From NCBI RefSeq assembly GCF_024734895.1, contig NZ_CP091430.1, positions 1,466,001-1,530,000 on the forward strand: 64,000 nucleotides of DNA, given 5' to 3'. This document shows positions 34,207 to 42,496 of the stretch, piece after piece. A program made the translations under genes and the position numbers. How positions within the stretch are numbered: the stretch's first letter is position 1; each line of letters opens with the position of its first letter. The notes below the pieces were generated by a model that was not told the DNA's origin, searched no databases, and saw only the letters and a program-made list of their open reading frames with translations. The stretch is from Paenibacillus spongiae (GTDB taxonomy: Bacteria > Bacillota > Bacilli > Paenibacillales > Paenibacillaceae).

Positions 34207-34489
34207 GAACAGACAAATTCAACTTGACGACGTCATTGTTCAACAGCCCGGACACATTGTAAGCGACATGGATGGCGAAACCGTCATGCTTAGCGTGGAA
34301 ATCGGCAAATATTACAATCTGGGCGATGTTGGCGGATCGATCTGGAGCGGAATTCAATCGCCGATTACGGTTCATCAGCTGGTAGCGGATTTGATGACGA
34401 AATATGCGGTTGAACAAGCGGAGTGCGAGGAGCAAGTGATTGCTTTCCTGGAGCAGCTGCTGGAGGAAGGCTTAGTGACCAAGCAATAG
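34199..34489 (+). CDS. PqqD-like leader-recognition protein (protein B1)
   Basis: A 96-residue PqqD-family protein (RiPP recognition element). It begins MIKNRQIQLDDVIVQQPGHI and has EIGKYYNLGDVGGSIWSGI and QVIAFLEQLLEEGLV, which correspond to the strands and helices that bind the leader. In split systems B1 hands the precursor to the B2 protease and to C. ATG 34199 overlaps the kinase stop by 8 bp. Only 66 bp separate it from the exporter gene, so no B2 gene follows it. Confidence 0.9.
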   Translation: MIKNRQIQLDDVIVQQPGHIVSDMDGETVMLSVEIGKYYNLGDVGGSIWSGIQSPITVHQLVADLMTKYAVEQAECEEQVIAFLEQLLEEGLVTKQ

Positions 34490-34555
34490 ATAAGCTATCG
34501 CGGTTACGAATGATATAAGAAATGCTGGATCTGCTTGTGTCGTAGGAGGATTGCA

Positions 34556-36409
34556 ATGAATATTGTGCTGCATTACGTGAAGCAGCTTACCTCATTCTCA
34601 GGCAGGAGGCTCTACTTCAATCTTGCCGGCATGGTCGTAAGCAGTTTATTGGATGGGATTGGAATTCTTCTTCTTATTCCGATGCTGAGCATAAGTGGAA
34701 TCGTGGATGGTAATGTCAGCATTCCCTCTATGGACGAGGCGCTATCCTTCCTGCGCGAGTTCCCGGTATCAACCGGTTTAATCCTTGTTCTGGGAGCCTA
34801 TCTGGTCATCTCAGTCACTCAATTCATCATGCAAAGAAAGTTAAATATGCAGAATGTGGATATTCATCAAAGCTTTATCCATGAGCTCAGACTCCGGAGC
34901 TACCGGGAGCTGTTGTCGGCCAAGTGGGAGTTCTATCTGAACCGAAGAAAGTCGGATATTATTAATACGTTAACGGCAGAGATGTCACGGGTCAATACGG
35001 GCGTTCATCTATGCATGCAGACGACGACCTCCATTATCTTTACGGTTATACAAATCGGGCTTGCGCTGTGGATATCCGCACCGATTACACTCTTAGTCGT
35101 AATCAGCGGCGTCCTGCTGGCGCTCTTCTCGCGAAGGTTCTCCAAGAGGTCGATGGCCCTCGGCCGGGTAACCGTTGAACTTTCGCAGCAATATATGGCG
35201 GGAATTACGGATCTCTTCAACGGAATCAAGGAAGTGAAGAGCAATCGATTAGAGCATTCTCGGATGAAATGGGTCCAGATGCTGTCGGGCAAACTCCGGC
35301 AGGAACAGAGGGAGTTTACGAGAATAAGAACGGCTTCACAGCTTCTGTACAAAATATCATCCGCGGTATTAATCGCTGCCTTCATCTATACTTCGGTCAT
35401 ATTCTTTCAATCGAGACCAGAGCAGATGATCGTCATTATTGTCATTTTTTCTCGGTTATGGCCGAGATTCATTAATATTCAGGCGAATTTTGAACAAGTA
35501 TCATCATTTATTCCAGCATTCCGTTCGCTATACGAGCTTCAGAAGCATAGTAATGAGGAAGCTGAGCATCAAAGTGCGCTGGCGGAAATACAAGACCTTC
35601 GCAGGACGGAACCGCTTCGAATGAAGCAGGGGATCGGATGCAGAAACGTCTATTTCCGTTACCGTTCCGAAGAGTCCGGGTATGCGCTTGAGAACGTCAG
35701 TCTACAGATCCCGGTTAATCAAATGACGGCCATTGTAGGACGATCCGGCGCAGGCAAGAGCACGTTAATCGACTTGATTATGGGGCTTATTCAACCTGAA
35801 GAAGGCGAAGTTCTCATCGATGGCAAGCCTTTAACGGGAGAAAAGCTGAAGCAGTTCAGACATTCCATCAGCTATGTACCGCAGGATCCTTTCCTATTTC
35901 ATGGAAGTATCCGGGATAATCTGCTGCTCGTTGAACCGGACGCTACCGATGAACGAATCTGGGAGGCACTTGAGTTATCGGCAGCTGCAAGCTTCATCAG
36001 GCAGCTTCCGCAAAGATTGGATACGCTGATCGGCGACCGTGGAATCAAAATATCGGGCGGCGAGCGTCAAAGGCTGGTTCTCGGGCGTGCACTACTGAGA
36101 AAACCGTCCATTCTCGTTCTGGATGAAGCGACTAGTGCGCTAGATACGGAGAATGAGACGAAAATTCAGGAAGTGCTGGACCAATTAAGAGGAAAAACGA
36201 CGATTCTTGTTATCGCTCACCGCTTCTCGACCATTCGTAATGCCGATCAAGTCATTGTACTGGATCAGGGGCGGATTGTGCAGAATGGCGACTACAAGCA
36301 GCTGGCGCTCGAACAAAGAGGGTTATTCCGAAAGCTGCTTGGCGCGCGCAGAGACTTTGATAATAATCAACCCTATGAAGGAGAAGTCTATGATTGGAGA
36401 TCGAATTAA
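34556..36409 (+). CDS. Lasso peptide ABC exporter (protein D)
   Basis: A 617-residue half-transporter: six predicted helices (to about 320) and an ATPase domain. Walker A is GRSGAGKST at 395-403, the signature ISGGERQRLVLGRALL, Walker B ILVLDEATSALD and the H-loop IVIAHRFST-like VIAHRFSTI. There is no N-terminal peptidase domain, so it exports an already matured peptide and probably gives self-resistance. AGGAGG precedes ATG 34556. Its 3' end overlaps the next gene by 20 bp. Confidence 0.9.
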   Translation: MNIVLHYVKQLTSFSGRRLYFNLAGMVVSSLLDGIGILLLIPMLSISGIVDGNVSIPSMDEALSFLREFPVSTGLILVLGAYLVISVTQFIMQRKLNMQNVDIHQSFIHELRLRSYRELLSAKWEFYLNRRKSDIINTLTAEMSRVNTGVHLCMQTTTSIIFTVIQIGLALWISAPITLLVVISGVLLALFSRRFSKRSMALGRVTVELSQQYMAGITDLFNGIKEVKSNRLEHSRMKWVQMLSGKLRQEQREFTRIRTASQLLYKISSAVLIAAFIYTSVIFFQSRPEQMIVIIVIFSRLWPRFINIQANFEQVSSFIPAFRSLYELQKHSNEEAEHQSALAEIQDLRRTEPLRMKQGIGCRNVYFRYRSEESGYALENVSLQIPVNQMTAIVGRSGAGKSTLIDLIMGLIQPEEGEVLIDGKPLTGEKLKQFRHSISYVPQDPFLFHGSIRDNLLLVEPDATDERIWEALELSAAASFIRQLPQRLDTLIGDRGIKISGGERQRLVLGRALLRKPSILVLDEATSALDTENETKIQEVLDQLRGKTTILVIAHRFSTIRNADQVIVLDQGRIVQNGDYKQLALEQRGLFRKLLGARRDFDNNQPYEGEVYDWRSN

Positions 36410-36704
36410 AGAGCTAAGGGAGAAGAAGGGCCTTACCCTCACCGAGCTGGCGGACCTAGCCGGCGTTTCCAAATCTTATTTGAGTCATATTGAACGAAAG
36501 CTGCAGAACAATCCTTCGCTGCAGATGCTATCCAAAATTTCCGTGCCGCTTGAAACGAAGGTTCAATACCTGCTGAACGATCAAGAAGCACCGAGAGAAG
36601 AAATATTCGATCAAGAATGGCTTGCATTGCTGAATAAGGCAATCGAGGACGGGATGAGCAAGGAAGATTTTATTCGTTTAAGCGAACGAGTGCGATCTCA
36701 ATAA
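36390..36704 (+). CDS. Second SinR-like repressor, inside the lasso operon
   Basis: A 104-residue protein with the same two parts as the one at 27649: XRE helix-turn-helix (MIGDRIKELREKKGLTLTELADLAGVSKSYLSHIERKLQNNPSLQMLSKI) and a C-terminal SinI-type hook (FDQEWLALLNKAIEDGMSKEDFIRLSERV). It starts 20 bp inside the exporter gene with AAGGAG upstream, so it is made with the lasso proteins. The operators before the lasso operon and just after this gene suggest autorepression and control of the exopolysaccharide operon. Which of the two SinR-like proteins binds which site cannot be read here. Confidence 0.88.
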   Translation: MIGDRIKELREKKGLTLTELADLAGVSKSYLSHIERKLQNNPSLQMLSKISVPLETKVQYLLNDQEAPREEIFDQEWLALLNKAIEDGMSKEDFIRLSERVRSQ

Positions 36705-36716
36705 CGGTAAACCTTG

Positions 36717-36745
36717 TTGACACGTTCGTTATAATGAACTATAAT
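36717..36745 (+). promoter_or_regulatory. Consensus sigma-A promoter of the exopolysaccharide operon
   Basis: TTGACA (36717-36722), exactly 17 bp, TATAAT (36740-36745): a full consensus promoter 67 bp before the first gene. A promoter this strong is expected to need repression. Confidence 0.85.
36724..36739 (+). promoter_or_regulatory. SinR-type operator filling the promoter spacer
   Basis: GTTCGTTATAATGAAC fits into the spacer between -35 and -10, leaving one base. A bound repressor would exclude polymerase. Confidence 0.75.
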
Positions 36746-36754
36746 TTCCTTGTA

Positions 36755-36770
36755 GTTCGTTATAAGAAAC
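36755..36770 (+). promoter_or_regulatory. Second SinR-type operator downstream of the -10
   Basis: GTTCGTTATAAGAAAC, one arm exact and the other imperfect. Its centre is 31 bp from that of the first site, close to three helical turns, which would put two repressor dimers on one face of the DNA. Confidence 0.6.
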
Positions 36771-36811
36771 GGAAGATTGATTCAGGAAACGTCAGGAAAC
36801 GGGAGATTCAT

Positions 36812-37531
36812 ATGAATAATCTGCACACAGCGAAAGAAATCAATATTAAGGAATGGCTTCTAGTCCTAAAGCAACGATGGTTAACCATTCTTATCGTTAC
36901 GGTAGTAATCGCAACAGCGGGCGTGTTATACAGCTCTCGTCCTGCTGTGCCGCTCTATCAGGTATCCGCAAGAATGATCGTTCATTCGGACACCGATACT
37001 TTCAATACGATACGGGTATTGTTAAAGGAACCGATCGTACTGGAGAAGGTGTCCGGCGAGCTGAAGCTTAACCGGTCGGTCAATGGGCTCAGGAATCAAG
37101 TTTTCACCAGCAATGTGGATGGCACGCAGGTGGCTCTGGTCTCCGTTGTTGATCCCGATCCAAGGGTTGCCGCTGCAATTGCCAATGAAACGGTAGAACA
37201 GTTGAAGCAAGCTGCCAGGGAGCTGTTGAATTTTACCGGCATTACAGTTCTGTCGGATGCCAATGGCAGCGGATCTCAGGAGCCGATCAATCCGCAGAAT
37301 CAAATACGGAATAATATTCTGAGTATTATGATCGGCCTTGTGTTTGGGATTGGCGCGGCTCTTCTTCGTAACTCTCTGGATGATACGATCAGATTGGAGC
37401 ATAGGGCAAAGGACTTGGCAGGAGTCCCCATTCTAGGAACCGTAACAAGAATTAAGGCAAAGCCGTTAACGAAGAAAGCGAAGCAGCTAACGTCCGGCAT
37501 TTCGGTTAGGGGTGAAACGGTTGGCTCATAA
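36812..37531 (+). CDS. Chain-length/Wzz-type membrane protein, EpsA-like
   Basis: A 239-residue membrane modulator of the exopolysaccharide kinase and of polymer length. The Wzz domain starts EINIKEWLLVLKQRWLTILIV; helices lie at about 21-40 and 165-187 with an outer loop (YQVSARMIVHSDTD... DPDPRVAAAIANETVEQLKQAAREL). The C-terminal cytoplasmic segment (DDTIRLEHRAKDLAGVPILGTVTRIK) is the usual contact with the BY-kinase. ATG 36812 is preceded by GGGAGATT. The gene overlaps the kinase gene by 20 bp. Confidence 0.85.
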   Translation: MNNLHTAKEINIKEWLLVLKQRWLTILIVTVVIATAGVLYSSRPAVPLYQVSARMIVHSDTDTFNTIRVLLKEPIVLEKVSGELKLNRSVNGLRNQVFTSNVDGTQVALVSVVDPDPRVAAAIANETVEQLKQAARELLNFTGITVLSDANGSGSQEPINPQNQIRNNILSIMIGLVFGIGAALLRNSLDDTIRLEHRAKDLAGVPILGTVTRIKAKPLTKKAKQLTSGISVRGETVGS

Positions 37532-38180
37532 GAAACAAAAGCTGGATAATGCTTTCTTGAGCAAGGGACTGATTAGTTATATCGACCCGGAGTCGGCCTC
37601 ATCCGAGCAATACCGCAGCATTCGGACCAATATTGAGCTGCTGCCGATGGACGAACCGCTTCGGCTGATCATGGTCACGTCTCCGGGCTACAAGGAAGGC
37701 AAGACGCTAACGGCGATGAACCTGGCAGTGTCGATGGCTCAGCAAGGCAAACGAATCCTTATTATCGACGCTCATGTTAAGAAAGCCGATCTTAGTGCCA
37801 TGTTCAATCTATCGGAGCACGTCGGGTTAACTAATGTGCTCACCGGAAGGGCAGAGCTGCTGGATACGGTGCACGCGACGGATATCGGCAAATTGGATGT
37901 CCTCGCCAGCGGCACGTCCATGGATCATATCAGTGAACTGCTTCAGCCTCGCTCCATGAAAGAGATCCTTGACTCCGGGAAGGAGCATTATGACATGATG
38001 ATTATCGATGCGCCTCCTGTTCTGCATGCGTCGGAAGTGAAGTTGCTGGCTCATTATTGCGATGGTGTCATTATGGTTGTCCGCAACAATAGAACGAAGA
38101 ACGCGGCAGCGGCAGCAGCCAAGGAAACATTGGCGTTCTCCGGCGCCAAAATGATGGGTATTATCATGAATCAATTTTAA
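37512..38180 (+). CDS. BY-kinase-like ATPase, EpsB-like, without tyrosine tail
   Basis: A 222-residue CpsD/CapB-family protein partner of the Wzz protein. The Walker A region reads SPGYKEGKT (57-65) instead of the usual E-x-GEGKS, the Walker A' region IIDAHVKKADL in place of the DAD-[LM]-R-x-P form, and Walker B DMMIIDAPP. It ends GAKMMGIIMNQF, so the C-terminal Tyr cluster that is the autophosphorylation site in this family is missing. The start is GTG 37512 or TTG 37521; AGGGG just upstream fits 37521 slightly better. It may be an ATPase that no longer signals through tyrosine phosphorylation. Confidence 0.82.
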   Translation: MKRLAHKKQKLDNAFLSKGLISYIDPESASSEQYRSIRTNIELLPMDEPLRLIMVTSPGYKEGKTLTAMNLAVSMAQQGKRILIIDAHVKKADLSAMFNLSEHVGLTNVLTGRAELLDTVHATDIGKLDVLASGTSMDHISELLQPRSMKEILDSGKEHYDMMIIDAPPVLHASEVKLLAHYCDGVIMVVRNNRTKNAAAAAAKETLAFSGAKMMGIIMNQF

Positions 38181-38192
38181 CTATGTCCCGAC

Positions 38193-38208
38193 GTTCGTTA
38201 TAAAGAAC
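38193..38208 (+). promoter_or_regulatory. SinR-type operator after the epsB-like gene
   Basis: GTTCGTTATAAAGAAC, the same dyad as at the lasso and first exopolysaccharide promoters. No good promoter is seen around it; TATAAA inside it could be a weak -10. Confidence 0.6.
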
Positions 38209-38360
38209 AGTTTAAAACTTTGGCGATGTCTCCTTGCCGTTATCGATGGAGGCACTCGGTCATGCTGTGGGTTGGATGAGACCTTAGACGCTGCGTCGTC
38301 GGAAGTGTGATGTGAGGTGGGGTTTGATGCCCTTGCTTTATTTGGTTTTTTATCTGCATG

Positions 38361-38384
38361 GATCGTTCTTGTCAACGAACGATC
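38361..38384 (+). promoter_or_regulatory. 24-bp operator-like palindrome before epsC
   Basis: Exact 8-bp arms GATCGTTC (38361-38368) and GAACGATC (38377-38384) around TTGTCAAC. The inner 16 bp again read GTTC-N8-GAAC. Confidence 0.6.
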
Positions 38385-38397
38385 ACGCCGGTAAAAA
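38369..38397 (+). promoter_or_regulatory. Candidate promoter of epsC, overlapped by the palindrome
   Basis: TTGTCA (38369-38374), 17 bp, TAAAAA (38392-38397). The -35 lies inside the palindrome at 38361-38384. The -10 is weak. Confidence 0.4.
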
Positions 38398-38453
38398 ACG
38401 AAGTAAACAACAATAAGCGCGGTAATCAATTAGTTTGGGAGGGGGAAGGGTCC

Positions 38454-40286
38454 ATGACATATTTTCAAAGGCTGTCCTTGTCCATGTTCACGGATTCGGT
38501 CATTATCATCAGTGCCATATTTTTTGGACGGTTCTTGTTAAGCATCAGTTTAGATGTCGCTAACACATCCCTTGTTATTAGCTCGTTAACGTTAGTTCTC
38601 AGCCATCATCTGTTTTCCCTTCGCTATAACCTGTACAAGAAGGCTTGGGAATACGCAAGCATCGGCGAACTGATTATTATTTTGAAATGCGTAACACTGT
38701 CCATAATAACGGCGGCCATCATACAGCAGCTGATGAATAACGACATTTATTTCAGACTCCTTGCCATTACTTGGATGCTGCATATGATCGCAATTGGCGG
38801 CTCGCGCTTTTGCCTACGCATCTATAAGGATACATACATAAAAGAGAAGCAAAACAAGAAGCGGACTTTGATTATCGGCGCGGGCGCGGCTGGTACGATG
38901 ATCGCCAGGCAGCTGCTTCATAACAATGATGTCGAGCTCCAGCCGGTTGCCTTCATCGATGACAACGTGAAGAAGAAGGATCTGGATATTATGGGGCTCC
39001 CCGTCGTCGGCGGCTTACATATGATTGAGAAAGCGACCAAGGAGCTGGATATAAGCAATATCATCATCGCCATCCCTTCCTTAAAGCGCAAAGCGCTGCA
39101 CGCCATCTATCAGGAATGCGCCAAGACAGACGCAAAGACGCAAATTCTTCCCATGATCGAAGATATCGTGCTGGGGAAGGTATCGGTGAATGAAGTTCGC
39201 GATGTTCAAGTGGAGGATCTCCTTGGCCGTGAGCCGGTTGACCTTGATGTTGCGGGTATTTCCGAAAATATAACGGGCAAGGTTGTATTGGTTACTGGCG
39301 CAGGAGGCTCGATTGGATCGGAAATTTGCAGGCAAGCGGCGCAATTTAATCCGGAGACGATTATTTTGCTGGGTCATGGCGAGAACAGCATTTATTCCAT
39401 TGAGATGGAAATGAAAGAGCGTTATGGCGGTTCCAACATAAACTTTGTCACTGAAATTGCCGATCTGCAGGATCCGGACAAAATGATGTCGGTCATGAAC
39501 ACGTATAAGCCCGATGTTGTCTATCATGCTGCTGCGCATAAGCATGTGCCGCTAATGGAACGAAACCCGGAAGAAGCGGTCAAGAATAATGTGATCGGTA
39601 CGATGAACGTTGCCCAAGCGGCCGGCCGGTCGGGTGTCGGCATCTTCGTGATGATTTCTTCTGATAAGGCCGTCAATCCGACCAGCGTAATGGGAGCGAC
39701 CAAACGGCTGGCGGAAATGATCATCCAGGATATGGACCAGAAGAGCTCGACCAAGTTCGTCGCCGTGCGATTCGGCAATGTGCTGGGGAGCCGCGGGAGC
39801 GTAATCCCGCTGTTCAAGAAGCAAATTGAACAGGGCGGTCCGGTCAAAGTGACGCATCCGGATATGATCCGATACTTCATGACCATTCCGGAGGCTTCGA
39901 GATTGGTCATTCAGGCTGGGGCGCTGGCAAGAGGCGGGGAAATATTCGTGCTCGATATGGGGGAGCCGGTTAAAATCGTCGATTTGGCCAAAAACCTCAT
40001 TCTGCTGTCAGGCAATTCGGTTGAGGATATCGGCATTGAATATACGGGTATAAGGCCAGGCGAGAAATTGTTCGAAGAGCTGTTGAACCCGGATGAAATC
40101 AATGAGAAGCAGGTGTATCCGAAGATTTACATCGGTAAGACATCCGAGCTTCACATGGAGCAAATTCAAGAGCTTCTTCAATCGTTCTCAACATTGGAGA
40201 AGACGAAGTTGAGGGAATGGCTAATCGATCTTGCAAACAATCGGGTTGCCGCCCCTGCTGATCAATTGGTCATGATGTTAGGTTAG
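38454..40286 (+). CDS. epsC: Membrane-bound UDP-sugar 4,6-dehydratase, EpsC-like
   Basis: 610 residues. Four membrane helices (about 1-115), a first Rossmann segment LIIGAGAAGTM (139-149), and a catalytic short-chain dehydrogenase domain with VTGAGGSIGSE (280-290), MISSDKAVNPTSVMGATKRLAE (the S-M-K catalytic set of this group) and RFGNVLGSRGSVIP. EpsC in Bacillus makes the UDP-4-keto-6-deoxy-GlcNAc used for bacillosamine; EpsN- and EpsM-like genes for the next steps occur further on. ATG 38454 is chosen from GGGAGGGGGAAGGG upstream. Confidence 0.92.
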   Translation: MTYFQRLSLSMFTDSVIIISAIFFGRFLLSISLDVANTSLVISSLTLVLSHHLFSLRYNLYKKAWEYASIGELIIILKCVTLSIITAAIIQQLMNNDIYFRLLAITWMLHMIAIGGSRFCLRIYKDTYIKEKQNKKRTLIIGAGAAGTMIARQLLHNNDVELQPVAFIDDNVKKKDLDIMGLPVVGGLHMIEKATKELDISNIIIAIPSLKRKALHAIYQECAKTDAKTQILPMIEDIVLGKVSVNEVRDVQVEDLLGREPVDLDVAGISENITGKVVLVTGAGGSIGSEICRQAAQFNPETIILLGHGENSIYSIEMEMKERYGGSNINFVTEIADLQDPDKMMSVMNTYKPDVVYHAAAHKHVPLMERNPEEAVKNNVIGTMNVAQAAGRSGVGIFVMISSDKAVNPTSVMGATKRLAEMIIQDMDQKSSTKFVAVRFGNVLGSRGSVIPLFKKQIEQGGPVKVTHPDMIRYFMTIPEASRLVIQAGALARGGEIFVLDMGEPVKIVDLAKNLILLSGNSVEDIGIEYTGIRPGEKLFEELLNPDEINEKQVYPKIYIGKTSELHMEQIQELLQSFSTLEKTKLREWLIDLANNRVAAPADQLVMMLG

Positions 40287-40297
40287 GAGTGCGGAGG

Positions 40298-41461
40298 ATG
40301 CCTAAAGTTCTATTTTGCGCGACGGTCGATATTCACTTTCAGAAATTTCATCTCCCTTATCTGCAGTGGTTTCAGAACCAAGGCTGGGAGGTTCATGTTG
40401 TTTCAAACGGCGATATGGAACTGCCCTATGTAGATGTCAAGCATCGCATTGCCATTCATCGCTCGCCCTTCTCGCTGGCCAACGTGACCGCTTACCGGCA
40501 GCTGGCTGCGATCGTAAACGGCCACAGCTTCGATTTGATACACTGCCATACTCCGATGGGCGGCGTTCTTGCCAGATTGTCGGCACGTAAAGCAAGACAG
40601 CGGGGAACGAAGGTCATCTATACGGCCCATGGGTTTCATTTCTGCAAGGGGGCGCCGCTGCTGAATTGGCTGGTCTATTATCCGATCGAGAAAAGCTTGG
40701 CTTATCTGACGGACTGTCTGATCACAATTAATTCGGAAGATTATTCATTAGCGCAGCAGCGCCGTTTCAAAGCCGGACGGATCGAACAGGTGAGTGGGGT
40801 CGGGGTGAATCTGGAGCGTTACCGGCCTATTGGCGCCAAGGAGAAAAGCGAACGAAGAGAGCAGCTTGGTTATAGCCCCGACGATTTCCTGCTGTTCTTC
40901 GCCGGTGAATTTAATAAGAATAAGAATCAGCAGCTTCTGATTCGCGCGCTTGCCTCTATTAAAGATAAGGTTCCTCACAGTAAGCTCCTGCTTGCAGGTG
41001 AGGGGAGTCTGGTTGATGAATGCCGGTTGCTGGCCGACAAACTTGGCATTGGCGAGCGGGTTCATTTCTTAGGCTATCGTAACGATATCGAAGCCCTGCT
41101 GCCGATGTGCGATGCTGCCGTAGCCTCGAGTCTTCGTGAAGGCTTGCCTGTCAATATTATGGAGGCGATGGCCTGCGGGCTGCCGATCGTTGCGACGGCG
41201 AATCGAGGGCATTCCGAGCTGGTGGCGGATCAAGGCAATGGGTTTATTGTCTCTCCGGGAGATGTTGAGGCTTTCGCAGGCCGGATCGAACAGCTGTGCA
41301 GCTCGCAGCTTCTGCGGGAGCGTATGGGGAATGAAAGTATGCAGCGGGCAATGAATTATTCTCTTGCACAAGTAACCGTACAACTAGGGGACATTTATAC
41401 CAGTTATATGTCGGAGGAAGAGGATGAAACCAAGAATCAGTATAATCGTGCCTATATTTAA
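40298..41461 (+). CDS. epsD: Glycosyltransferase family 4, EpsD-like
   Basis: 387-residue GT-B enzyme of exopolysaccharide assembly. It reads like Bacillus EpsD throughout: PKVLFCATVDIHFQKFHLPYLQWF at the start, DLIHCHTPMGGVLARL, YTAHGFHFCKGAP, LTDCLITINSEDY, and the donor-site SLREGLPVNIMEAMACGLPIVAT with GHSELV. ATG 40298 (GGAG 8 bp upstream) is preferred to GTG 40289. The gene ends 38 bp inside the next one. Confidence 0.9.
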   Translation: MPKVLFCATVDIHFQKFHLPYLQWFQNQGWEVHVVSNGDMELPYVDVKHRIAIHRSPFSLANVTAYRQLAAIVNGHSFDLIHCHTPMGGVLARLSARKARQRGTKVIYTAHGFHFCKGAPLLNWLVYYPIEKSLAYLTDCLITINSEDYSLAQQRRFKAGRIEQVSGVGVNLERYRPIGAKEKSERREQLGYSPDDFLLFFAGEFNKNKNQQLLIRALASIKDKVPHSKLLLAGEGSLVDECRLLADKLGIGERVHFLGYRNDIEALLPMCDAAVASSLREGLPVNIMEAMACGLPIVATANRGHSELVADQGNGFIVSPGDVEAFAGRIEQLCSSQLLRERMGNESMQRAMNYSLAQVTVQLGDIYTSYMSEEEDETKNQYNRAYI

Positions 41462-42485
41462 TATGGAGTCCTATCTTCACAGATGTTTGACGAGTCTGAC
41501 CTCGCAAAGTATGGATGATATTCAAATTATTGCAGTAAACGATGGATCGACAGACAGCAGCCTGCAAATCGTTCGCCAATTCGCCGAGAATGATGATCGT
41601 ATAATCGTTATTCACCAGGAAAATGGCGGTGTGTCCTCCGCACGAAATGCAGGTATCCGGGCGGCTGAAGGGGAATTTATCGGTTTTGTAGATCCGGATG
41701 ATTGGATAGATACTACCATGTATGAAGATATGTACAAGGAAGCCATCCGCCATGAGGTTGATATCGTAATGTGTTCTTATATTCGCGAGTTCGGCAGCCA
41801 CGCCATAGAAAAGAAATATCCGGTAGCTGATCTAGTATGCTATCGGGGAGAAGAAGTTCGAAATGAAATGGTAAGACGACTCGTCGGTCCAATAAACGAT
41901 GAAGTTGCGAACCCAGAGCTTCTGGATGCATGGGGAACGGTATGGTCTAAAATATTTCGAGCAGAGATCATTAAGAATAATGAAATAACATTCGTCGATT
42001 TGCATCTCATCGGGAGCAATGAAGATTCACTATTTAATATCCATGCTTTTTATTATGCAACATCGTTTGTATTCATGAACAAGCCGTATTATCACTATTG
42101 GAAGGCAAATACCGGTTCAATAACCTCACGGCATAATCCGAATCTGATGAATCAATTTCTCGTTCTCTATACGTTAATTGAGAGCTTTCTGAAAGAGAAG
42201 ATGATGCCCAGTTCCTTTCAGCTGGCTTTATCCAATCGAATTTCACTTAATACGCTCGGACTTGGTCTGAATACGATCACGAAGAAGTCTTCTATGTATC
42301 GAAAGGTCAGCGACATTCAGACGGTTCTCAATCATCCACGTATAAGAGGTTCATTGTCCCAATTTGAAACTTCCTCATGCCCGATGGTGTGGAAGGCTTT
42401 TTTTTTATGTGCCAAAAATAGGTTTTCATTGGGACTTTACATGCTGCTGCTGGCAGTTGATCGACTCAGAAAGATGAAGAGATAG
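41424..42485 (+). CDS. Glycosyltransferase family 2 (EpsH/EpsJ-like)
   Basis: 353-residue GT-A enzyme: ISIIVPIFNMESYLHRCLTSL, AVNDGSTDSSLQI, GGVSSARNAGI and the metal-binding GFVDPDDWID. The donor and acceptor are not readable. The C-terminal 150 residues, beyond the catalytic domain, are helical and include a phenylalanine-rich stretch near the end. It overlaps epsD by 38 bp and is the first gene of the more AT-rich part of the cluster. Confidence 0.88.
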   Translation: MKPRISIIVPIFNMESYLHRCLTSLTSQSMDDIQIIAVNDGSTDSSLQIVRQFAENDDRIIVIHQENGGVSSARNAGIRAAEGEFIGFVDPDDWIDTTMYEDMYKEAIRHEVDIVMCSYIREFGSHAIEKKYPVADLVCYRGEEVRNEMVRRLVGPINDEVANPELLDAWGTVWSKIFRAEIIKNNEITFVDLHLIGSNEDSLFNIHAFYYATSFVFMNKPYYHYWKANTGSITSRHNPNLMNQFLVLYTLIESFLKEKMMPSSFQLALSNRISLNTLGLGLNTITKKSSMYRKVSDIQTVLNHPRIRGSLSQFETSSCPMVWKAFFLCAKNRFSLGLYMLLLAVDRLRKMKR

Positions 42486-42496
42486 GAGGTGGTTTT

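Larger units (their letters stand above)
38181..38453 (+). ncRNA. Candidate structured leader before epsC (EAR-like position)
   Basis: 273 nt without a gene, between the epsB-like and epsC genes, exactly where Bacillus carries the EAR antitermination RNA. It contains GC-rich, possibly structured stretches: GACGCTGCGTC (38287-38297), CTCC/GGAG arms around 38228-38254, and GGGGTTTGATGCCC before a T-rich run at about 38342. I could not confirm the EAR consensus by eye. It also holds two operator-like dyads and a promoter. Confidence 0.3.
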
